From Massilia sp. Mn16-1_5 (GTDB lineage Bacteria > Pseudomonadota > Gammaproteobacteria > Burkholderiales > Burkholderiaceae_D): a DNA stretch of 64,000 bases. Under the pieces are notes generated by a model that saw only the letters and a program-made list of their open reading frames with translations, searched no databases and was not told the DNA's origin. The stretch lies in NCBI RefSeq assembly GCF_004798585.1, contig NZ_PPXQ01000017.1, positions 1 to 64,000 of the forward strand, written 5' to 3'. The position numbers and the translations under genes are program-made. Positions 1 to 8,648 of this stretch are shown here, piece after piece (position 1 is the first letter of the stretch; the number at the start of each line of letters is the position of its first letter).

Positions 1-4
1 GTCA

Positions 5-120
5 TGCCTGATGACCATAGCAAGTCGGTCCCACCCCTTCCCATCCCGAACAGGACCGTGAAACGACTTTGCGCCGATGATAGTGCTGCAACCAGTGTGA
101 AAGTAGGTTATCGTCAGGCT
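5..120 (+). rRNA. rrf: 5S ribosomal RNA
   Basis: This is the 5S rRNA of the large ribosomal subunit. The 5' end (GCCTGATGA from position 6) pairs with the 3' end (TCGTCAGGC ending at 119), closing the helix I expected of a 5S molecule. The interior carries the typical CCCATCCCGAAC segment and the GAAAGTAGGTTATCGTCAGG 3' part. The length of about 115 nt is normal for Burkholderiales. It is presumably the last gene of an rRNA operon whose 23S gene lies left of the window. The ends are placed by helix pairing and may be off by one or two bases. Confidence 0.95.
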
Positions 121-131
121 AGTTATAAGCG

Positions 132-164
132 AAACCCCATCCAGTGATCTGGATGGGGTTTTTT
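132..164 (+). terminator. Intrinsic terminator of the rRNA operon
   Basis: A 13-bp perfect stem (132-144 with 149-161) closes a TGAT loop and runs into TTTTTT. It lies 12 bases after the 5S gene, so it terminates the rRNA operon. Confidence 0.93.
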
Positions 165-273
165 GCTTTGTGCGGCTCAGTAAGGCAATTCAGCAGTTCA
201 TCGCAAATTCACGACCTTATATGCATCGCCCAATTATGATTTCCGGTCAGAAATGACTTAAAGGATAGGGCGC

Positions 274-1578
274 ATGAAGCGTGCAAGCATATTGAAATGG
301 TCGATAAGTGCTGTCTCCTTGCTCATCATCGGGACGCCGCTCCTCATGCTCACGCAATCCAGGGTCGAAATGACGCCGAACGGTGTCCACACGCGCCTGA
401 TGCTGCCCACCGGCCTGAATCGCCACATCGGCATCCACCTGTATTCCGGCACCGGCGACACGCCGCGCATTCCCCACTTCCTTGATGGTCCCATCGTCCG
501 TACCGCGGCGAACGGCCAATGGGCCGCCACCTGGTTCTGCGAGAACGCCGTGCATCGGCAATCCGGCAGCAGTGACGTGCTCGAGATCGACTGCGCGGGC
601 AAGCAGACGCGCTATCCCGTGCGCGCAGCCAGCGTCCAGCCGGCCAGCAGCATCGCCGCGCCGGCACGCATGCTGGTCCTGAGCGACATCGAGGGCAACG
701 CCGCCTTTCTCGATAGCGCCTTGCGCGAACTGGGCGTGCAGGATGCCGATGGCCGCTGGGCCTATGGCACAGGCCACCTCGTCATCGCCGGCGATGCCGT
801 CGACCGCGGGCGCGACGTGTTTGCCGTGCTCTGGCGACTGTATACGCTCAGCCTGCAGGCGGCCGAGCAGGGTGGGGCAGTGCACCTCGTGCTTGGGAAT
901 CATGAGCAGTACATGTTGCTAGGCAATATGTCGCGTGCAAACCGCGAGCATATCCACACCACCGAACGCATGGGCGGGTTCAGCCGGGCCTTCGACGCCG
1001 ATACCATCCTCGGCGCCTGGTTGCGGCGCCAGCCGGTCATCCTGCGAGCCGGCAGAGTCGTGGTCACCCACGGTGGGATCAGCCCGCAGCTTGCCGCAAG
1101 CGGCCTATCCGGCGAGCAGCTCAACGAGACGCACCGGACCTACTGGCAAGATCCCGCGAAGCCGGCGACGGAACTCGGTGCGGTGTTCGGTCCGGCCGGC
1201 CTCACCCAGTACCGGGGCTACTTCGACAGCGACAGCGAGACGCCACGCGCGACGCCGGCCCAAGTGGCACAGGCGCTCGAGCAGTTTGATGCGGACACGA
1301 TCGTCGTCGGCCATACACCGGTGGAACAGATCACTCCCTTGTATCAAGGGCGCGTCTACGCCATCGACGTGAACACCCCGAGCGCCGTTTCCGAGGCCCT
1401 GCTCTTCGAAAACGGCGTGGCGCGGATCGTTCCTTTGCGAACCCAGCGCATGCTGGCGTCCGAACGGCTGCCCGTCAAAACGCGCGCCCTGAACCTCGCC
1501 ACGGCCGAGGACTGGCGCATCCTCGAGTGCTGGTTCGCACGCAGCCGCGCACTGTCCCAGCTGTCGCATCCTTACTGA
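274..1578 (+). CDS. Membrane-anchored metallophosphoesterase (PPP-like)
   Basis: A 434-residue calcineurin-like phosphoesterase. An N-terminal hydrophobic helix (about residues 8-27) is a signal anchor, so the catalytic domain should face the periplasm. The metal-site motifs appear in order in the second half: LSDIEGN, GDAVDRG, GNHEQY, VTHGGIS and VVGHTP. The GDxVDRG/GNHE/HGG set is that of PPP-type serine/threonine phosphatases and Shewanella-like phosphatases. Substrate is unknown; a protein phosphatase or nucleotide-type hydrolase are both possible. It precedes the response regulator gene by 38 bp on the same strand, so it may be co-transcribed with the envelope-modification operon. The start is the ATG after AAAGGATAGGGCGC. 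Confidence 0.85.
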   Translation: MKRASILKWSISAVSLLIIGTPLLMLTQSRVEMTPNGVHTRLMLPTGLNRHIGIHLYSGTGDTPRIPHFLDGPIVRTAANGQWAATWFCENAVHRQSGSSDVLEIDCAGKQTRYPVRAASVQPASSIAAPARMLVLSDIEGNAAFLDSALRELGVQDADGRWAYGTGHLVIAGDAVDRGRDVFAVLWRLYTLSLQAAEQGGAVHLVLGNHEQYMLLGNMSRANREHIHTTERMGGFSRAFDADTILGAWLRRQPVILRAGRVVVTHGGISPQLAASGLSGEQLNETHRTYWQDPAKPATELGAVFGPAGLTQYRGYFDSDSETPRATPAQVAQALEQFDADTIVVGHTPVEQITPLYQGRVYAIDVNTPSAVSEALLFENGVARIVPLRTQRMLASERLPVKTRALNLATAEDWRILECWFARSRALSQLSHPY

Positions 1579-1616
1579 GGCGCACGCTCTCCGCCAGCTC
1601 GTCTTACAATAGACCG

Positions 1617-2306
1617 ATGCGCATCCTCATCGTCGAAGACCATCCCGACATCCTGGCCAACCTGTACGGCTTCCTGGAGCCGAAAGGACATGTCCTCGAC
1701 TCCGCCCGCAATGGCTACGCGGGACTGGCCCTGGCCTCGGAAAACGAATACGACGTCATCGTGCTCGATATCGGCTTGCCCGGCCTGAACGGTCTCGAGC
1801 TGTGCGAGAAGCTGCGCGGCGAGCTGGCAATCGCCACGCCCGTGCTGATGCTTACCGCGCGCGATAGCGTGAACGACAAGGTTGCCGGCTTCGACAGTGG
1901 CGCCGACGACTACCTCGTGAAACCCTTCTCGCTGGTCGAACTCGACGTGCGCCTGAAAGCCCTGGTACGGCGCTCGGAAGGGAGAAACGCCGGCAGCAGC
2001 AAGCTGCGCTTCGGCGAGCTTGCCTTCGATCCGGACACCCAGCAGGCCAGCCGCGCCGGCCAGTCCGTCACGCTCACCCGCACCGGCTATGTCCTGCTGC
2101 AAGCCCTCTTGAGAACCGCGCCGCGCATCGTCACGCGCGAGACGCTCGAACAAGCCGTCTGGGGCGAGCACCGTCCGGACAGCGATGCGCTGCGCACGCA
2201 TATCCACGCACTGCGCCAGGCGATCGACAAACCATTTACTTATCCCATGCTGCTCACCGTTCCCGGTGTCGGCTACCGTCTGGCACTTCCCGATGCAAGC
2301 GCGTGA
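1617..2306 (+). CDS. OmpR/PhoB-family response regulator (PmrA/QseB-like)
   Basis: A 229-residue DNA-binding response regulator. The receiver domain (about 1-115) has the acidic pocket VEDH at residues 7-8, phosphoacceptor Asp51 (VLDIGLPG) and Lys102 (YLVKPFS). The C-terminal winged helix follows (about 125-222), with the usual end GVGYRL. I chose the ATG at 1617 because the protein then starts MRILIVEDH; a longer reading from 1527 overlaps the upstream gene. It overlaps the sensor kinase by 14 bp and lies directly upstream of a phosphoethanolamine transferase, the arrangement of PmrAB-type systems that control lipid A modification. That regulon is an inference from position. Confidence 0.92.
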   Translation: MRILIVEDHPDILANLYGFLEPKGHVLDSARNGYAGLALASENEYDVIVLDIGLPGLNGLELCEKLRGELAIATPVLMLTARDSVNDKVAGFDSGADDYLVKPFSLVELDVRLKALVRRSEGRNAGSSKLRFGELAFDPDTQQASRAGQSVTLTRTGYVLLQALLRTAPRIVTRETLEQAVWGEHRPDSDALRTHIHALRQAIDKPFTYPMLLTVPGVGYRLALPDASA

Positions 2307-3579
2307 ATCCCTGCAGCGGCGCATCGTCGTCGCTTTTATTTCCTTCGGCATCGTGCTGTCGCTGTTCTTTGCGGTCCTGGCCGCGGTGGCGGTCGAAGGC
2401 ATCGAAATGCACCTGGTCGACAATCGCCTGACGGAAGTCGCGAAATGGGCGCTGCCGCGCCAGGCGGCCGGACTCGCCGTCGACCTGCCTGCGGGCCTGC
2501 GCTTTCACCGCGGCGGCGCCATCCCTTTGTCGCTGCGCGGCTTGCCTGCCGGCGTGAGCGACGTCGAAGTCGATGGCGTCGGCCTGCACGTGCTGTCCGG
2601 CAGCGATGCCGCGGGTGCTTACGTCGTGGTCGACCACGAAAGCGACTACGAAAAGGTGGAGCTCGTCGTGTACTCGATGTTCGCCGCCTTCTTCATGGGC
2701 TTTTTGCTTCTTGCCGCCGGGCTCGGCGGCTTCGTCGCGCGGCGGATCGTGAATCCGATCAGCGAACTGGCCGATGCCGTCGGCCGTGGTGGCTCGCCCC
2801 TGCCTGGCCTCGAACGCAAGGACGAACTCGGCATCCTGGCGCGCGCCCTCGAGGCCCACACTACCGAATTGCGTGCTTTCCTCGACCGCGAACGCTTTTT
2901 TACGGGCGACGTCAGCCACGAACTGCGCAGCCCGCTGACCGTGATCATGGGGGCAGCCGAAATCCTGATGACGAACGCCGCCGACGAGGCGACCCGCGCA
3001 CCGGCCGAACGCATCTACCGCGCCGCGCACGAGGCCGCCGAATGCGTCACCGTGCTGCTGTTGCTGGCCCGCTCGCCCGAATTGACACGCCTGCCGCCGG
3101 TCGACGTCAAGGCCATCGCCGCGCGTGAAGTGGAGCGCTATCGCCTGCTGGTGGACGCCAAACCCGTCGAGCTCGCGTACGAGGACGGCCCCGCGTTCGC
3201 GATCCAGGCGCCGGCCGAACTGTGCGCCGCCGCCATCGGCAACCTGATCCGCAATGCCTGCCAGTACACGGAGCAGGGCGTGGTCAGCGTCGCGCTGGGC
3301 TTGGGCCGTGTCGTAGTCGAAGACACCGGCCCCGGCTTACCCGCCGCCGTGCGCGAGACCCTGGCCGGTCATGGCGCGACGGCCCACGCGATTCCATCGC
3401 GCGGCTCGGCCGGCACCGGACTCGGTCTGTCGCTCGTGCTGCGCATCTGCGAATACCTCGGCGCCTCGCTCGCCTACGAAGACCGCCCCGGCGGCGGCAG
3501 CCGCTTCACCATCCACTTCGCCGGCGCGCATGCGGCGCCGATTTCACGCGATCTTAACGCCTCCCTGACCGGGCGCTGA
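2293..3579 (+). CDS. Sensor histidine kinase paired with the upstream regulator
   Basis: A 428-residue inner-membrane histidine kinase. Residues 11-33 and about 125-147 are membrane helices that flank a periplasmic sensor of roughly 90 residues with no recognised domain. A HAMP linker follows, then HisKA with phosphoacceptor His209 in GDVSHELRSPLT. The ATPase domain has an N box (GNLIRNACQYT), G1 (VEDTGPGLP) and G2 (GSAGTGLGLS). The ATG at 2293 lies inside the end of the response-regulator gene, so the two are translationally coupled. Its genomic position suggests it senses envelope stress or cationic peptides and controls the transferase gene 66 bp downstream; the signal itself cannot be read from the sequence. 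Confidence 0.92.
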   Translation: MQARESLQRRIVVAFISFGIVLSLFFAVLAAVAVEGIEMHLVDNRLTEVAKWALPRQAAGLAVDLPAGLRFHRGGAIPLSLRGLPAGVSDVEVDGVGLHVLSGSDAAGAYVVVDHESDYEKVELVVYSMFAAFFMGFLLLAAGLGGFVARRIVNPISELADAVGRGGSPLPGLERKDELGILARALEAHTTELRAFLDRERFFTGDVSHELRSPLTVIMGAAEILMTNAADEATRAPAERIYRAAHEAAECVTVLLLLARSPELTRLPPVDVKAIAAREVERYRLLVDAKPVELAYEDGPAFAIQAPAELCAAAIGNLIRNACQYTEQGVVSVALGLGRVVVEDTGPGLPAAVRETLAGHGATAHAIPSRGSAGTGLGLSLVLRICEYLGASLAYEDRPGGGSRFTIHFAGAHAAPISRDLNASLTGR

Positions 3580-3645
3580 CAGGGTGTTCTCTATCCTCGT
3601 TGCATATGTGGCCGATTCCGGCCCTAATGCTTCGATGGATGAGTT

Positions 3646-5286
3646 TTGGACAAACTGTTTGCTCGGCGCATCAGCGCACCTTTCCTGACCCTGGCGGTTG
3701 CCCTCCTGCTGGCCTCGGCCGGCAATCTGCCGTTCTGGTCCACGCTCATGCGTGCGACCGGTGGCCTGACGCTGGATAACCTCCCGCTGCTGCTGGGTGC
3801 GTTTGCCATCGTTGTGCTGTTCTTCAATGCCTGCCTGACCCTGGCCAGTTTCCGCTTCGTCGCCAAGCCGGTGTTGATCGTGCTGGTCCTGACCGCGGCC
3901 AGCGCCAGTTATTTCATCGCCAACTATGGCATCGTGATCGACAAGGCGATGATCCAGAACGTGTTCGAGACCGATACCCGCGAGGCGGCCGAACTGTTCA
4001 GCTGGCACATGGTCTTCACGATCGGCCTGCTCGGCTTGCTGCCCGCGTTCCTGATCGCGCGCGTCAAGGTCGGCTTTCCGCAAGGGACGCGCGGCCTGAT
4101 CAAGCGCGCAGGAATTGCCGGCGGCTCGCTGGCGGTCGCCTTGGTGCTGCTGGTAATGCTCTTTAAAAGCCTGGCGCCGGCCGTGCGCGAGCACCGCGAA
4201 CTGCGCTTCCTGCTGACGCCCACGAATACCATCCAGGCCGTACACGGCTACCTGCGCGGCAAATGGGCAACGCCGGTCGTGGTCGCGCCGCTCGGACGCG
4301 ATGCCATGAAGGGCCAATCTTGGGCCGGACAACAGCGGCGCACGGTGACGATCCTCGTGGTCGGCGAAACGGCGCGCGCCAAGAATTTTTCCCTGAACGG
4401 TTATCAGCGCGAGACCAATCCGCTGCTGGCGCGCCAGCAGGGCCTGATCAATTTCTCGCAGGTGTCCTCATGCGGCACGGCGACCGCCGTCTCCGTGCCT
4501 TGCGTGTTTTCCGCCCTGGGCCGTGAGCATTACTCGGAAACCAAGGCCACGAGCCAGGAAGGCTTGCTCGACGTCTTGCAGCACGCCGGCTTCCAGGTCC
4601 TCTGGCGCGACAATAACTCCGGCTGCAAGGGCGTCTGCGCCCGCGTCGGCTTCGAAGACCTGTCGCAGGCCACGCCGGGCGATCCGAATTGCGAAGGCGA
4701 CGAATGCCACGATGAGCGCCTGCTGGCCGGCTTGCCCGAACTGATCCGCAAGAGCAGCGGCGACATGGTGATCGTGCTGCACCAGAAGGGCAGCCACGGC
4801 CCGGCCTACGCGCGCCGCTATCCCAAAGGTTTCGGACGCTTCGGTCCGGTTTGCGATACCAACGAATTCGAAAAATGCTCGCGCGAATCGATCGAGGCGG
4901 CCTATGACAACACCATCCTGTACACGGATTATTTCCTGAGCAAGACGATCGATTTGCTGCGCCAGACCGCCTCGAATGAAGGTGTCGACACGGCGATGCT
5001 GTATTTTTCCGACCACGGCGAGTCGCTGGGCGAAAACAATATGTACCTGCACGGCGCACCCTATCTGTTCGCGCCCAGCGAGCAGACCCGGGTGCCGATG
5101 ATGCTGTGGATGTCGGACGGCTTCAGTTCGCGCTTCAGGATCGACCGCACCTGCCTGATGGCACGCCGCAATCAGCCGATGTCGCACGATAACGTGTTTC
5201 ACTCGGTGCTCGGCATGCTGGACGTGAACACGGCGGTGCTGAATCCGAAGCTGGATTTGTTCCGCGCCTGCACCCGGGGCGCCTGA
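3646..5286 (+). CDS. eptA: Lipid A phosphoethanolamine transferase (EptA/MCR-like)
   Basis: A 546-residue inner-membrane enzyme that moves phosphoethanolamine from phosphatidylethanolamine to lipid A phosphates, lowering surface charge and polymyxin binding. Five N-terminal membrane helices (about residues 10-32, 45-67, 73-92, 120-140, 158-178) precede the periplasmic sulfatase-fold domain. Catalytic features are Glu241 (VVGETARA), nucleophile Thr280 in SCGTATAVSVPC, HQKGSHGP and the metal-binding SDHGES. Several cysteines match the family's disulfides. The frame opens at a TTG directly after an in-frame TGA; the nearby ATGs are in other frames, so TTG is the only reasonable start. It follows a two-component system and precedes a PAP2 phosphatase by 2 bp. 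Whether it confers colistin resistance is inference. Confidence 0.9.
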   Translation: MDKLFARRISAPFLTLAVALLLASAGNLPFWSTLMRATGGLTLDNLPLLLGAFAIVVLFFNACLTLASFRFVAKPVLIVLVLTAASASYFIANYGIVIDKAMIQNVFETDTREAAELFSWHMVFTIGLLGLLPAFLIARVKVGFPQGTRGLIKRAGIAGGSLAVALVLLVMLFKSLAPAVREHRELRFLLTPTNTIQAVHGYLRGKWATPVVVAPLGRDAMKGQSWAGQQRRTVTILVVGETARAKNFSLNGYQRETNPLLARQQGLINFSQVSSCGTATAVSVPCVFSALGREHYSETKATSQEGLLDVLQHAGFQVLWRDNNSGCKGVCARVGFEDLSQATPGDPNCEGDECHDERLLAGLPELIRKSSGDMVIVLHQKGSHGPAYARRYPKGFGRFGPVCDTNEFEKCSRESIEAAYDNTILYTDYFLSKTIDLLRQTASNEGVDTAMLYFSDHGESLGENNMYLHGAPYLFAPSEQTRVPMMLWMSDGFSSRFRIDRTCLMARRNQPMSHDNVFHSVLGMLDVNTAVLNPKLDLFRACTRGA

Positions 5287-5288
5287 CG

Positions 5289-6062
5289 ATGCGCGCCTCC
5301 TTTGAACCCGCACCGAACCTGCTCGGTGCGCGCCAGATCCTGTTCCTGTGCGCCGGTTTGTTTGCCACGGCACTGGTGATCTTCTGGATAGGCCGCGCCA
5401 CCGATCTCGATCTCGTACTGGCCGACTCCCTGTACGACGCCGGCGCCGGCACCTTCCCCTGGCGCCATGCCTGGCTGACCGAGACCTTCAATCACGTGAT
5501 CCTGAAAAGCATCCTGACGCTGGCGGCCGCCTGGTTCGTCGCCACGGCAGCCTGGGATGTCTTCCGTCCGCGCGCCGGGCGCCAAGCCATCGACCGGCTG
5601 CGCCTGCGCGTGGTCGGCGCATCAAGCGTGCTGGTGCCGCTCGTGATCAGCATGCTGAAACAGGCGAGCGTGGCCCATTGCCCCTGGGACCTGGCGCGCT
5701 ACGGCGGCACGCAACCTTACCTGCGCCTGTTCGAGGCCTTGCCGCTGGGCGTCCCTGCCGGTCATTGCCTGCCGGCGGGGCATGCCTCGAGTGCGCTGTG
5801 GCTGGTGTCCCTGTGCGTGTACTGGCTGCCGGGCCGGCCACAGGGCGCGCGTCAGGTGGCGCTGCTGGCGCTGCTGCTGGGGGGCCTGGTTGGATGGATG
5901 CAGCAATTGCGCGGAGCGCATTTTCTTACCCATACGCTGTGGTCGATCTGGCTCGCCTGTGCAGTGGTCCTGATCGTGATCGTCAGCCTGCAACGCCTGT
6001 CTGCGCGGCGTACAGCCAGCGTGCCCGAGTATCTGGCGGAAACGGTCGAAGACGCAGCCTGA
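5289..6062 (+). CDS. PAP2-family membrane phosphatase
   Basis: A 257-residue polytopic protein of the type 2 phosphatidic acid phosphatase superfamily. The active-site motifs are visible but variant: KQASVAHCPWDL for motif 1, PAGHASSA for the PSGH motif and RGAHFLTHTLWS for motif 3 with its catalytic His. Five to six membrane helices surround them, placing the site at the periplasmic face. Only 2 bp separate it from the phosphoethanolamine transferase, so the two are surely one transcription unit. Possible substrates are undecaprenyl pyrophosphate or lipid A phosphates, as in LpxT/LpxE-type enzymes. The specific reaction cannot be told from the sequence. Confidence 0.85.
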   Translation: MRASFEPAPNLLGARQILFLCAGLFATALVIFWIGRATDLDLVLADSLYDAGAGTFPWRHAWLTETFNHVILKSILTLAAAWFVATAAWDVFRPRAGRQAIDRLRLRVVGASSVLVPLVISMLKQASVAHCPWDLARYGGTQPYLRLFEALPLGVPAGHCLPAGHASSALWLVSLCVYWLPGRPQGARQVALLALLLGGLVGWMQQLRGAHFLTHTLWSIWLACAVVLIVIVSLQRLSARRTASVPEYLAETVEDAA

Positions 6063-6132
6063 TTGCTTCAGCTCAGCGCGCAGTATTTTCCTGGCGGCAA
6101 ACTTTCCTGGTTGCCCACCACTGGAGAAACCC

Positions 6133-6426
6133 ATGCACGCCGTATCTGACGCATCCGCCCTGGCCGACAAGCTGGCCGCTCCCATGAATGCCATCGTCTC
6201 GCGCCATCGCGCCGCCCTGATGCCCATGCTGGGCGGCAGCAGCTCGGCCGCACGAAGTGCACTGGTGAACGACGAGGCCGTGCGCAAGGTAGCCGTGTTC
6301 TGCTATCCACTGCTGCCCGGCATCGTGCGCCTGGCGGTGAAGGAACACAGCTTCGTCAACTTCGTGATGAACCACCGCGAACACCTGCTTTCCCGCCTGA
6401 CGGCCGATACCGCTCCGACTGCCTGA
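6133..6426 (+). CDS. Small conserved-looking protein, function unknown
   Basis: A 97-residue protein I cannot assign to a family. It has no signal peptide. The centre (about residues 50-80) is moderately hydrophobic and contains YPLLPGIVRLAVKEHSFVNFVM, broken by charged residues, so an amphipathic membrane-associated helix is possible. The ATG follows GGAGAAACCC, a reasonable ribosome-binding site. It lies 70 bp after the PAP2 gene on the same strand and stops 3 bp before the convergent MFS gene, so it may be the last gene of the envelope-modification operon. Codon use resembles its neighbours. Confidence 0.7.
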   Translation: MHAVSDASALADKLAAPMNAIVSRHRAALMPMLGGSSSAARSALVNDEAVRKVAVFCYPLLPGIVRLAVKEHSFVNFVMNHREHLLSRLTADTAPTA

Positions 6427-6429
6427 ACG

Positions 6430-7860
6430 CTACTGCGCCACCGGTTCGGCTTCCTTGGCGACGGCACGGCCGCGGCTGATGCTGTCGCCATCCTGGCGCC
6501 GCAATCTCCAGAAAATCGCCGCCGACAAGACCGTCATCACGGCCAGCGCCCAGAAGGCATGGTGCAGGGCGCCGGTCACCAGCACTTGGTTCGTCTGCGG
6601 CACGCGGCCCAGGAACCAGGCCGTCACCAGCGATCCCGCCGCCAGGCCAAAACTCATCGACAATTGCTGGAAGGAGCTGGAAATCGTGCTCGCCATGCTG
6701 GTGTCATTCGCCTCGATGTCGGCATAGGCCAGGGTGTTCATGCTGGAAAACTGCAGCGAGTTAAAAAAGCCCTGCATCAGGCTGATGCACACGATCACGG
6801 CCAGCGGCGTGTTGCGCCCGACCATGCCATACAGGGCGATCGTCAAGCCAATGAACAAGGTATTGAAGACCAGCACCTGGCGGTAGCCGAAGCGGGCCAG
6901 CACTTTCGGGGCGATCAGTTTCATCCCCATGGCGGCCGCCGCCGACGGCATCATCAGCAGGCCCGATTGCCAGGCCGGCAAGCCCAGGCCCAGCTGGTAC
7001 AGCAGCGGCAGCAGGAAGGGCAGGCCGCCCACGCCCAGGCGCGTAACGAAGCCGCCGACCACCGAGATGCGGAAAGTACGCACCTTCAGCAGGGCCAGAC
7101 GCAGTAGCGGGAAGCGGATGCGGCTCGCATGCCAAGCGTAGGCGGCGAGCAGGCCGATGGAAACGGCCAGCATCAGGAACATCGTGGCGCCGCTCAAGGT
7201 ATGTTCGCCGAAGATTTCCAGCAGCCAGGACAGGATGGCGGTTCCGGAACTGAACAGGATCAGGCCGAGCACGTCGAGCGGACGGCGTTCGTCGCCGTGG
7301 TAGTCCGGCATGTGGCGCCAGACCAGGTACATGGCGATCAGGCCGAAAGGCACGTTAATAAAAAAGATCGCCCGCCAGGACGTCCAGTGCACCATCAGGC
7401 CGCCGACGGTCGGTCCCAGCAGCGGACCGATCAGGGCTGGGATGATGACGAAGTTCATCGCCCCCAGCAGTTCGGATTTCGGGAAGGTACGGACGATGGC
7501 CAGCCGCCCGACCGGCATCATCATCGCGCCGCCCAGGCCCTGCAGCAGGCGCGCGGCCGTCATCATGGAAGCGTTCGGCGCCAGGCCGCACAGGACCGAA
7601 GCGAGCGTAAAAATACCGATCGCGGTGAGGAACACGCGGCGCGTGCCGAAGCGGTCGGCCATCCAGCCGCTGACGGGGATGCCGACGGCCAGGCCGAGGA
7701 TATAGCTGGTGACGACCGATTTCAGGCTCAGCGGCGTGACCCCGAGGCTGGCCGCGATGCTGGGAATGGCGGTATTGACCACCGTGGCGTCGAGCTGCTC
7801 CATGAACAGGGCAGTGGCGACCAGCCAGGGCAGATAGGTCTTGACGGTGGAACTGTTCAA
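6430..7860 (-). CDS. MFS drug exporter, DHA2 (EmrB/14-TM type)
   Basis: A major facilitator of about 476 residues with fourteen predicted helices. The N-terminal signature LDATVVNTAIPSIAASLG is typical of the DHA2 drug:H+ antiporter group. The A-like motif GWMADRFGTRRVF lies between helices 2 and 3, and motif C-like GPLLGPTVGGLMVHW in helix 5. These carriers expel hydrophobic compounds, often with a membrane-fusion partner, but no partner gene is seen here. The frame extends to a TTG at 7878; I prefer the TTG at 7860 because GATGAGG lies a few bases upstream of it. Neither start is strong. It converges on the small gene at 6133. Confidence 0.88.
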   Translation of the reverse strand: MNSSTVKTYLPWLVATALFMEQLDATVVNTAIPSIAASLGVTPLSLKSVVTSYILGLAVGIPVSGWMADRFGTRRVFLTAIGIFTLASVLCGLAPNASMMTAARLLQGLGGAMMMPVGRLAIVRTFPKSELLGAMNFVIIPALIGPLLGPTVGGLMVHWTSWRAIFFINVPFGLIAMYLVWRHMPDYHGDERRPLDVLGLILFSSGTAILSWLLEIFGEHTLSGATMFLMLAVSIGLLAAYAWHASRIRFPLLRLALLKVRTFRISVVGGFVTRLGVGGLPFLLPLLYQLGLGLPAWQSGLLMMPSAAAAMGMKLIAPKVLARFGYRQVLVFNTLFIGLTIALYGMVGRNTPLAVIVCISLMQGFFNSLQFSSMNTLAYADIEANDTSMASTISSSFQQLSMSFGLAAGSLVTAWFLGRVPQTNQVLVTGALHHAFWALAVMTVLSAAIFWRLRRQDGDSISRGRAVAKEAEPVAQ

Positions 7861-7983
7861 ACGGGCCTCATCCAGCAAAGCGCGCGCGAATGCGCAAGCT
7901 TGTCTGGATTGTCACATAAATCATGAGAAGCCGATTTTCTGGCGGACGCCGTCTGTACGGCATCCGCTTACCCGACGGCGCTC

Positions 7984-8553
7984 TCAGAACTGGTAGCGGG
8001 CGCTGGCAACCAGGAAATTGGCGCCGCTGTTCGGACGCTTGATGCTGGCGTTCGAATAGTGCTGGATCTTGATGCCCAGATCCCATTTGCTCTGCGTGAC
8101 GTAGCCGACGCCGATGTGGTCGCCGAACTGGAAGGCGGTCGACAGCTGGTTGTCGTCGTTGTTGTACAGCTCGGAGAACAGGTTGGCGCCGATACCGCCC
8201 TCGACATACCAGCCGAGCTTGTCATCGCGCTGGTAGCGTGCGACCGGCGTGAAGCCGACCACGAACAGGTTCTGGTGCTGGCCCGGCACGTTGCGGTAGG
8301 CCGTGCCGCGCCAATAGGCGGCCGAGAGGTCCCAGTAGCCGGACAGATGGCGTCCGTTCGAGGCGAACCAGCGCGCGTCCCAGTTCTTTTGCACGGCCAG
8401 GCGCGCCAGGCGTACCTTCGGGCCGGTGCCAAAATCGAAGGAGGCGGAATCGACCCAGCCGCCGCCGTCCGCGTGTGCGCCGCCGGCCAGCAAGGCGGTG
8501 ACGATGCCGGACAGGATGGCAATCTTTTTATTAATGGCCATAATTGCTTTCAT
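7984..8553 (-). CDS. pagL: PagL-type lipid A 3-O-deacylase (acyloxyacyl hydrolase family)
   Basis: An outer-membrane beta-barrel esterase of about 189 residues that removes the 3-linked acyl chain from lipid A. The N-terminus is a signal peptide ending near GGAHADG. The C-terminal family signature is clear: IQHYSNASIKRPNSGAN, with the catalytic His-Ser pair, followed by a last beta strand ending in ARYQF, as expected for Bam-dependent insertion. Two ATGs, 8553 and 8541, can start a good signal peptide; 8553 is given. A third in-frame start at 8625 would put a poor sequence ahead of the signal. It lies about 2 kb from the EptA-like gene, so this stretch carries two kinds of lipid A remodelling. 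Confidence 0.88.
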   Translation of the reverse strand: MKAIMAINKKIAILSGIVTALLAGGAHADGGGWVDSASFDFGTGPKVRLARLAVQKNWDARWFASNGRHLSGYWDLSAAYWRGTAYRNVPGQHQNLFVVGFTPVARYQRDDKLGWYVEGGIGANLFSELYNNDDNQLSTAFQFGDHIGVGYVTQSKWDLGIKIQHYSNASIKRPNSGANFLVASARYQF

Positions 8554-8648
8554 AATAAGGTATGCGCCAGTCCACGCTGGCGAATAGAAATATTGTACTA
8601 GCGCGAACAAAAGCGCGTAGCGCACGTCATATTTTTGAAAGGAACTCC

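Noticed and set aside
3540..3645. PmrA-type binding box before the EptA-like gene
   Set aside because: Only a single CTTAA-like half-site near 3554 is seen, inside the kinase gene, with no second half at the right distance.
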